Assembly: GCA_035283845.1 (NCBI GenBank)
Contig: DATESZ010000076.1
Location: 1-5,234 of the forward strand
Direction: 5' to 3'
Source: DATESZ01 sp035283845
Lineage (GTDB): Bacteria; Desulfobacterota; Syntrophia; Syntrophales; JACQWR01
DNA length: 5,234 bases
A model generated the notes under the pieces. That model did no database searches and had not been told where the DNA came from. It saw only the letters and a list, made by a program, of their open reading frames with translations. A program made the translations under genes and the position numbers. Below, in pieces: positions 1 to 4,738 of the stretch (within the stretch, counting starts at the first letter, position 1; each line of letters opens with the position of its first letter).

Positions 1-1466
1 GTAAACAACTGGTCGGTCGTGCCGAAAAACAGGCTGCCCTGCAGTTCGGCAAGGGTAATCAGGCGGCCGTACTGCTGCAATACCTCCTTTTCTTCCTGAA
101 CCCGGTACTGCTTGGATGAGATCTGGTCGCCGTACACTTTACGCCGGATTACCGAGCCTCTAATCTGCTCACGGATAAACAGCAGGATGGCCAATGCCAG
201 ACCCACGCCTGTCGCGGCAATGAGATTGAAGCAAACGGCGGTGATCACAACCATGGCGATCACGCAAAAATCGAGTACCGTAGCCTTCTGTTTAAGCAGG
301 TGGAAGCTCGAGAAGTCGATCATCCGCAAAGCCACGACCACCAGAATGCCGGCTAGGGCGGCGATGGGGAACCAGGCGATCTGCGAAGCTAACGCGAGAA
401 AGGCCATTAGCGTGAAGCTCCCTTCCATGAAACCGGAAAGTCGTGTCCGGCCGCCACTATTGATGTTTACGAGAGTAGGTCCCATAGTGCCTGACCCGGG
501 CATGCCGCCGATCAGGGCCGACACGAGATTGGCCGAACCCTGTCCCAACAGCTCGCGGTTGGCATTGTGACGGCTGCGTGTCAAGGTATCCATCACCACA
601 CAGGTTTTCAAAGAGTCGATCGAAAGCAGTACCGAAAGAGTTAACGCCGGTACGAGGAGGCGGGAGATATCCGCCATTTGTATGCTGCCTAAGGATGTCC
701 ACCGGTCTTGAATTGCGGTCAAGAAGGAAGCATTTTCCGTAAACAGGGGGCCGATGACGAGCTTGTTGTGGGCAAGCGACCTCAGCTCCGGGCTGAAGAG
801 GCTAATGCCAAAGTAGGTAAGGAGACCTGTCGCAAGACCAATAATGATGGCAGGAACCGACTTGGTCAGTCGCGGCGCCAGAAAGACGCCGGCAATCGTG
901 AGAACACCCACTATGATTCCCAATCCTTGCCACTGTGATGGTGATACCAGACCATTCCAGAGAGAGATGCCCTTGGGCAGACCAAAAAGCTTGGGGAACT
1001 GGCTTAAAATGATAAGCACGCCGACGCCGCTTAGATAACCGGAGACGACAGGGTAGGGGATATACTTGATGAAACGCCCGCCGCCTATGGCGCCGTAAAG
1101 GAGTTCGAGAATGCCGGCCAGGAGTCCCACCAACATGAGAAAAACGATGACCTGTTCGGGCGGCACGTTGCCCGCCTTGATGAGCTCCGCAGCCAGAGCG
1201 CCCATAACGGCGGCGGCGGGAGCGCAGGGCGCGGAAATCAGCCGCGGCGAGCCGCCGAGCAGAGGCGCGATTATGCCGAGAGAAATCGCGCCCAGGATGC
1301 CGGCGATCGAACCATAGGCCACATATTGCGCGCCCAGCACAGCGTAAATTGCGATGCCATAGGCGATGGACGACGGCAGCGCCACCAGCATGGAGGCAAA
1401 GCCGCCCCAGAGATCCCCGGAGATCTGATCGCCACCGCGAGCTTTTATCTGCTTAAACAATCGCAT
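1..1466 (-). CDS. SulP-family inorganic anion transporter with C-terminal STAS domain, partial at the left edge
   Basis: This is an inner-membrane transporter of the SulP/SLC26 family, which moves sulfate, bicarbonate or similar anions; the substrate cannot be read from the sequence. All 488 codons present are open. The N-terminus has the family pattern GDLWGGFASMLVALPSSIAYG (about residues 17-37), followed by the LGGSPRLISAPCAPAA stretch (about 70-85) and repeated hydrophobic helices up to about residue 430. The conserved-looking segment GGMPGSGTMGPTLVNINSGG (about 320-340) fits the family core. After a charged linker, LITLAELQGSLFFGT (from residue 469) is the first strand and helix of a STAS domain, and the gene leaves the window there. 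The ATG at 1466 is preceded by GAGGG at close spacing. The family's usual length is 550-750 residues, so 60 or more are missing. A separate promoter (1545-1574) suggests it is transcribed independently of the hgc cluster. Confidence 0.95.
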   Translation of the reverse strand, partial: MRLFKQIKARGGDQISGDLWGGFASMLVALPSSIAYGIAIYAVLGAQYVAYGSIAGILGAISLGIIAPLLGGSPRLISAPCAPAAAVMGALAAELIKAGNVPPEQVIVFLMLVGLLAGILELLYGAIGGGRFIKYIPYPVVSGYLSGVGVLIILSQFPKLFGLPKGISLWNGLVSPSQWQGLGIIVGVLTIAGVFLAPRLTKSVPAIIIGLATGLLTYFGISLFSPELRSLAHNKLVIGPLFTENASFLTAIQDRWTSLGSIQMADISRLLVPALTLSVLLSIDSLKTCVVMDTLTRSRHNANRELLGQGSANLVSALIGGMPGSGTMGPTLVNINSGGRTRLSGFMEGSFTLMAFLALASQIAWFPIAALAGILVVVALRMIDFSSFHLLKQKATVLDFCVIAMVVITAVCFNLIAATGVGLALAILLFIREQIRGSVIRRKVYGDQISSKQYRVQEEKEVLQQYGRLITLAELQGSLFFGTTDQLF

Positions 1467-1544
1467 GATCCCTCAAATCAGAACTTCTTTCCCGTTAATA
1501 CCGCCCTCCAGTAATAGGCTGTTTAATAAGACTTTATTTTTTTT

Positions 1545-1574
1545 AGTATAGGGGAAATGGTTCTTTTTTGTCAA
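1545..1574 (-). promoter_or_regulatory. Sigma70-type promoter for the SulP gene
   Basis: On the minus strand, a perfect -35 box TTGACA (1574-1569) is followed after 18 bases by TATACT (1550-1545), one mismatch from the -10 consensus. Transcription would start near 1538, about 70 bases before the SulP start codon at 1466. An A-rich tract follows the -10 box. No strong terminator hairpin is visible between the FTR-like gene stop (1597) and this promoter, so read-through from the upstream operon remains possible. Confidence 0.75.
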
Positions 1575-1596
1575 AGGATTAGCCGCGCCTCATCTA

Positions 1597-1926
1597 CTAT
1601 TCCCTTTCCATGGGACGTCTCTCGGGAACATAGACGTGGCGGGTTATTCCTTCGTTCCATTCCCGCGACACATAAAGATTGCAGTAACAGCTCCCGTATT
1701 CCTCAACGTCCTGAGCGCGGTAGGCGCACGGGCACATGATGTCTCTGTCCTTCTCCCGATCCCCGGAGGCTAATCGGCAGGGGCAGGACATATATCCATA
1801 ACGGTCTTTATTGACGAGCAGATCGCCGATAACGGCTAAACTATGATCGCGGTCTCTGTTGAAAAAAAACCCCAGCGGCTCCTGGACCTTTTTTAATATT
1901 TCGTAAAGTCTTTCCTGCTCCGTCAC
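1597..1926 (-). CDS. Ferredoxin-thioredoxin reductase catalytic (beta) subunit homologue
   Basis: This 109-residue cytoplasmic protein resembles the catalytic subunit of ferredoxin:thioredoxin reductase, which uses a [4Fe-4S] cluster next to a redox disulfide to turn one-electron ferredoxin input into dithiol reduction. The signature is visible as CPC (48-50), CPC (65-67) and CYC (80-82). By analogy with the cyanobacterial enzyme, Cys48, 65, 67 and 80 would bind the cluster, and Cys50 with Cys82 would form the active disulfide. Spacing is CPC-X14-CPC-X12-CYC, unlike the plant/cyanobacterial CPC-X16-CPC-X8-CHC, and Tyr replaces the His of CHC. No variable (alpha) subunit gene is present in this window. 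It starts with GTG at 1926, whose GTGA overlaps the stop of the glutaredoxin gene, implying translational coupling and a partnership in which this protein reduces that redoxin. Confidence 0.9.
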   Translation of the reverse strand: MTEQERLYEILKKVQEPLGFFFNRDRDHSLAVIGDLLVNKDRYGYMSCPCRLASGDREKDRDIMCPCAYRAQDVEEYGSCYCNLYVSREWNEGITRHVYVPERRPMERE

Positions 1927-2174
1927 AGCCCCAGCGCCTTTCTAATCTTATCCTCCTGAAATCCAACGATTACCTGATCATTGATTACTATTGTAGGAAA
2001 GGAACAGCGGGGATTTATTTTTTTAACATCCTCTAAGACCGCAGCTCTCTCTTCACCGGAAAGAAGGTCCACATCGGTAAATTCGTATTTTACGATACAG
2101 CCGTCAAGGAACTTCTTTGTAGCTTTGCAATGACTGCAGGTGCTCAGGGTGTACATTTTTACGTCAGGCGGCAT
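1923..2174 (-). CDS. Glutaredoxin/NrdH-like small redoxin with a CSHC active site
   Basis: This is an 83-residue thioredoxin-fold protein of the glutaredoxin family. The first strand, MYTLST, leads into the active site CSHC (13-16). The cis-proline signature is SFPTIVIND (58-66, Pro60), and the chain ends with GFQEDKIRKALGL, matching the last helix of the fold. The length is normal for small bacterial glutaredoxins. CSHC instead of the usual CPYC, and direct coupling to an FTR-like gene, suggest it is reduced by ferredoxin through FTR rather than by glutathione; that is inference. Cys26 and Cys57 are additional. The ATG at 2174 has AAGGAGA just upstream. A second Met at residue 7 is possible but has no comparable ribosome-binding site. 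It lies 40 bases downstream of hgcB with no convincing terminator between, so it is likely co-transcribed. Confidence 0.92.
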   Translation of the reverse strand: MPPDVKMYTLSTCSHCKATKKFLDGCIVKYEFTDVDLLSGEERAAVLEDVKKINPRCSFPTIVINDQVIVGFQEDKIRKALGL

Positions 2175-2214
2175 ATCTCTCCTTTTGAACAGTTATCGGG
2201 AACCTGTAATAAGT

Positions 2215-2538
2215 TCAGCAACAAATGGGAAAATCACTGCCCTTCGATCCGCAATCCGGATCAATGTTACAGCAGGAAGCGTCTTTTCGGCCCAACAGGG
2301 CGTTTATTACTGCGGCGGCGCACCCTACCCCGCTTGATACATGGATGGCGCCGCTGGGACAATTTAGGCGGCAAGCGCCGCATTCCATACAGGCGTCGCG
2401 ATATTCAATCCGCATGCGACCGTCATAGCTTTTGAAAACTTCATGGGGACAAACCTGCAGGCACATTCCGCAACCATTGCACATCCCCTCATCCAGCCTG
2501 AGGGTGGCCACATCCTTAAGATAGATAAATTGTTTCAT
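2215..2538 (-). CDS. hgcB: HgcB, ferredoxin partner of the mercury methylation protein
   Basis: HgcB is a small 2x[4Fe-4S] ferredoxin that supplies low-potential electrons to the HgcA corrinoid and is thought to deliver Hg(II) to HgcA. The 107-residue product has cluster motifs CNGCGMCLQVCP (Cys20, 23, 26, 30) and CMECGACRLNCP (Cys50, 53, 56, 60), then VGC with Cys73, and ends in a vicinal Cys106-Cys107. From memory of the family, the lone Cys73 and the terminal Cys pair are the features that separate HgcB from ordinary ferredoxins. The tail also carries a second pair, Cys89-Cys90, and Cys96. The ATG at 2538 is preferred over an upstream ATG at 2724 in the same frame: it has AGAGG 7 bases upstream, begins the typical HgcB N-terminus, and lies 11 bases after the hgcA stop, whereas the longer frame would run back inside hgcA. 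Confidence 0.94.
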   Translation of the reverse strand: MKQFIYLKDVATLRLDEGMCNGCGMCLQVCPHEVFKSYDGRMRIEYRDACMECGACRLNCPSGAIHVSSGVGCAAAVINALLGRKDASCCNIDPDCGSKGSDFPICC

Positions 2539-2549
2539 TTCGCAACCTC

Positions 2550-3704
2550 TCAAACCACAAAAAGCGAACAAAGCCAGAAGATAATGCCGGCCAAAGCGGT
2601 GAATGCCTCTGCCGGAACCGCCCAGCGCATCTCCTTTTTTACCCCCGAAAGGGAAGTGTAGGTAGAAGCACCGGTGAAATTCATAGCTAAATAGGCGGTT
2701 AACGACGATATAAGCAAAAACCATGACAGGGCAGCAAAAAACTTGGCTCCAAAAGGAAGGGACAATCCCCCGGAAACTACTATTAGGGCGACTATAGCGC
2801 CGAGAATAAAACCTTTCAAGGAAAAAGCCCGACCGGGAAGCAGGGGCAAAAGCATGGGGAAAAGCACGGCGCCGGCAGTAACAGCCGCCATGAATGCGGC
2901 TGCCGGGAATATACCATTATGTAAGGCATTGCTCCAGAAGCCGTCAGTCCCGCTGAACCCGCCGATTATAAAAAAGGCGGGGATGACAAAGACCGTCACC
3001 TGCAAGGCCCTGACCAGTTCAATGGGGATGAGAACTATCCGTTCCCACAGGGTAAATGTTTTTATCCGCATCTGAGGTGTTGCCTTGAGGCCGGAGTCAA
3101 GAAAAGCAGGAAGGTCGGAAGCACGGATCGGACCGTAATGCACCTTAAAACCAGTTGACTTCTGGACCTGGTGGGCGGCTACACCAGGAGCTCCTAACTG
3201 GGGAATAATCAAATCCCGATGGGAAACGATTTTTTTGAGTCCGCTGGAAGCTATGCGCTCTATCAGCTCTTTCGTTCCAAATGTTCCCTTGCCGGCAGCG
3301 CACCATACATTGATCCCCTTCGTATCCAATACCAGTATCCAGGCGTTGCGACCCGGAACGGATTCCCGTAGACTGTCGAAACTCATCTTGTAGTTGGCCG
3401 TAACTAAAACTGGGGTCCTTCCGTCAGGTTCGCCTAGGACGTAAAGACCGGGATCAACCTGATAATTCATCCGCCCTACCCCCCAGCGTGCCTTAAAAGT
3501 GCCGAACCGGTCACGAAAACCAAGTCGGAATGAAACCTGCGGCGCCTTACCTATCGGCGTTTCTAAAAAGCCCGATACGAAAGGCTGATCCAAGCTGGGA
3601 AAGGCGCTCGCCTGAGCGCCGGCTTCCTTCGGTCAGCATGATATTGCCGGACCAACAGGCGTTAAGGCGCCTGCTTTTTCATGTTCCGATTGTGAAGAGT
3701 TCAT
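2550..3704 (-). CDS. hgcA: HgcA, corrinoid-dependent mercury methyltransferase; possible selenoprotein with in-frame TGA at 3633-3635
   Basis: HgcA carries a methylcobamide and transfers its methyl group to Hg(II), producing methylmercury at the inner membrane. Numbering from the ATG at 3704 gives 384 residues. The cobamide-binding domain (about 42-215) resembles the large subunit of the corrinoid iron-sulfur protein and includes RWGVGRMNY and the cap-helix motif NVWCAAGK, with cobalt-facing Cys135. The C-terminal part (about 220-384) has roughly five membrane helices. The ATG at 3704 has GAGGAAGGA 7 bases upstream and is in frame, but codon 24 is TGA, directly after Cys23, with a SECIS-like hairpin behind it. 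If TGA is read as Sec, the N-terminus carries Cys23-Sec24. If not, the first usable downstream start is TTG at 3593 (347 residues, key Cys at 98, close to Cys93 of the Desulfovibrio desulfuricans ND132 protein), which lacks a clear ribosome-binding site. The assignment as HgcA is firm; the start and recoding are not. Confidence 0.93.
3598..3627 (-). promoter_or_regulatory. Candidate bacterial SECIS hairpin downstream of the hgcA in-frame TGA
   Basis: On the hgcA mRNA strand, GGCGCTC (3620-3614) pairs perfectly with GAGCGCC (3609-3603) around a 4-base loop AGGC. An outer stem, GGAAG (3627-3623) with TTTCC (3602-3598), adds four Watson-Crick pairs and one G-U, with a 2-base CC bulge on the 5' side. 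The TGA (3635-3633) ends 5 bases before the hairpin, and the loop begins 19 nt after it. Known bacterial SECIS elements sit immediately 3' of the UGA, with a small loop roughly 16-37 nt away and a G in the first two loop positions; this hairpin satisfies all of these. The loop starts AGG, like the E. coli fdhF element as I recall it. A chance GC-rich hairpin cannot be excluded. Confidence 0.5.
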
Positions 3705-3720
3705 TTTTCAATCCTTCCTC
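3702..3720 (-). promoter_or_regulatory. Ribosome-binding site and ATG that set the upstream hgcA start
   Basis: Minus-strand GAGGAAGGA (3720-3712), a 7-base spacer TTGAAAA, then ATG (3704-3702). This is among the strongest translation-initiation signals in the window and is in frame with hgcA. It shows that ribosomes should start here, which makes the TGA 23 codons later either a recoding site, the end of a short leader peptide, or a disabling mutation. Confidence 0.8.
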
Positions 3721-3750
3721 TCTCTATTTGGCATGAATCGCACATTTTTT

Positions 3751-4404
3751 TCAAGATGTTTTAACGGGTATCACGTAAAACATCACGGCAATAAAGTGGC
3801 AAACACCGCCGGAGAGGACAAAAAAATGCCATATGGCATGGTGAAAAGGAAGGCTTTTCCACAAATAAAAAACAGCGCCGCCGGTATAAGCGACTCCTCC
3901 CGCAAAAAGCCATAGCATGCCCCCTGCCGGAAGCAGTTGAATGAGGGGTTTTATGGCGATAACCACCAGCCATCCCATGATGATGTAGGCCAGGGTAGCC
4001 AGGATTTTAAAGCGGTACACAAAGTAAATCTGGAACAGTATCCCCAGAAAGGCCAGGGTCCATACAATTCCGAACAACGCCCGTCCCAAGATGCCCTGCA
4101 ATGTTATCAGGGTAAAGGGTGTATAGGTGCCGGCAATAAGAAGATATATGCATGAATGGTCGATAATTTTAAAAACATGTTTCAGCCGTGGTGATTTGAA
4201 AGCGTGATAAAGGGTGGAAGCGGCATACAAAAGCACCAGGGTGATACCGTAAATGGCGCCGCTGATTATACGAAGCGTCTCACCGTGAAAAGCGGCAGGG
4301 ACAACGAGTATCGCAAGCGCGGCAATACTCAAAACTAATCCTACTCCGTGAATAGCGCTGTTGGTGATTTCCTCTAACCTGGTTTGAACCCTCACCTCTG
4401 TCAT
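3751..4404 (-). CDS. trhA: TrhA/hemolysin III (YqfA, PAQR-like) seven-helix membrane protein
   Basis: This 217-residue integral membrane protein is of the hemolysin III/TrhA family, bacterial relatives of the eukaryotic PAQR receptors; E. coli TrhA (YqfA) has been linked to membrane lipid homeostasis, and the hemolysin name is historical. Visible signatures are NSAIHGVGL (15-23), STLYH (63-67), DHSCIYLLIAGTYTPF (82-97) and HAIWHFF (189-195), with about seven hydrophobic helices. His67, His189 and His193 correspond to the S-x3-H and H-x3-H residues that coordinate metal in PAQR-type proteins. The length is typical of the family. The ATG at 4404 has only a weak GGGAA ribosome-binding site. The stop lies 46 bases before the hgcA ATG with no terminator in between, so it probably heads the hgc transcript. 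A functional link to mercury methylation is not shown. Confidence 0.94.
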   Translation of the reverse strand: MTEVRVQTRLEEITNSAIHGVGLVLSIAALAILVVPAAFHGETLRIISGAIYGITLVLLYAASTLYHAFKSPRLKHVFKIIDHSCIYLLIAGTYTPFTLITLQGILGRALFGIVWTLAFLGILFQIYFVYRFKILATLAYIIMGWLVVIAIKPLIQLLPAGGMLWLFAGGVAYTGGAVFYLWKSLPFHHAIWHFFVLSGGVCHFIAVMFYVIPVKTS

Positions 4405-4405
4405 C

Positions 4406-4455
4406 TATGTTCCCGATAAATCTTTTATGCCTTTCCTTATATCAATATGTTCCCG
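4406..4455. repeat. Two perfect 10-bp direct repeats, possible operator upstream of trhA-hgcAB
   Basis: TATGTTCCCG occurs at 4406-4415 and again at 4446-4455, exactly 40 bp apart, or about four helical turns. Read on the minus strand (CGGGAACATA), the first copy abuts the trhA start codon and contains its weak ribosome-binding site. The second copy fits between a candidate -35 TTGTAA (4462-4457) and -10 TATAAG (4441-4436), which have a short 15-base spacer. This placement would suit a repressor or activator of the minus-strand operon. No binding protein can be named, and the promoter boxes are weak. Confidence 0.45.
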
Positions 4456-4492
4456 TTTACAATTTTAATCATGCGGACGTCGTAGAAAGTTC

Positions 4493-4519
4493 TTGACAAA
4501 GCAATTATCCTAATATAGC
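4493..4519 (+). promoter_or_regulatory. Candidate promoter for the tetR remnant and efflux operon
   Basis: A consensus -35 TTGACA (4493-4498) is followed by TATAGC (4514-4519) after 15 bases, shorter than the ideal 17. It lies about 50 bases before the start codon at 4571. The good -35 box and location in the divergent region support it; the -10 box and spacing are imperfect, as is common for promoters that depend on or are blocked by a regulator. Confidence 0.45.
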
Positions 4520-4570
4520 GCAGCGCAAGAATGAGCTTTAACCCCTTAATTAGTGAGCTGAGGTTGTACC

Positions 4571-4738
4571 ATGAAAGATTTAGATAAGCGTGGCGAGATA
4601 ATCCAAGCGGCCTTGGAGCTCATCGCAGAACAGGGTTTTCACGGAGCCCCAATGGCCTTGATCGCCGATAAAGCGGGAGTGGGAGCAGGAACGATCTACC
4701 GCGGTTTAGCCATAGCGGAGGTGCTGCATGAAAATTAA
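4571..4738 (+). pseudogene. Truncated TetR-family regulator, DNA-binding domain only
   Basis: The 55-codon frame begins with a clear TetR N-terminus: residues 7-44 include RGEIIQAALELIAEQGF and IADKAGVGAGTIYR, the helix-turn-helix that usually continues into a YFxNKE-type segment. Here the match stops at Arg44 (codon ending at 4702), the next residues GLAIAEVLHEN are unrelated, and a TAA follows. Normal TetR proteins have about 190-210 residues, so the ligand-binding and dimerisation domain is absent. The end overlaps the adaptor gene start by 11 bases, and the non-matching tail contains that gene's ribosome-binding site, so an internal deletion fusing the 5' part of tetR to the leader of the next gene is the simplest reading. 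The start ATG has GAGG 7 bases upstream and is presumably still translated. Without a dimerisation domain it is unlikely to work as a normal repressor. Confidence 0.85.

Noticed and set aside
112..1514. Plus-strand open frames opposite the SulP gene
   Set aside because: They are antisense to a long, clearly homologous coding frame and have no recognisable domains; high GC makes such shadow frames common.
2175..2217. TGA stop of hgcB after Cys-Cys, open for another 16 codons, considered as a second selenocysteine
   Set aside because: HgcB proteins normally end at the Cys pair, and the nearest hairpin (ACAG/CTGT) is only 4 bp with its loop about 11 nt from the TGA, too close and weak for a SECIS. 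The next gene's ribosome-binding site also lies in this extension.
2539..2724. 62-residue upstream extension of the hgcB reading frame to an ATG at 2724
   Set aside because: It lies inside the hgcA membrane domain in another frame, looks non-homologous, and the ATG at 2538 has a good ribosome-binding site and the family N-terminus.
2743..3075. Plus-strand open frame opposite the hgcA membrane domain
   Set aside because: The translation is Pro/Ala/Lys-rich with no family features and is fully antisense to hgcA.
3598..3627. Hairpin upstream of the hgcA core read as a Rho-independent terminator for trhA
   Set aside because: Only three T residues follow the main stem and they pair in the outer stem; it lies after the hgcA ribosome-binding site and inside the frame.
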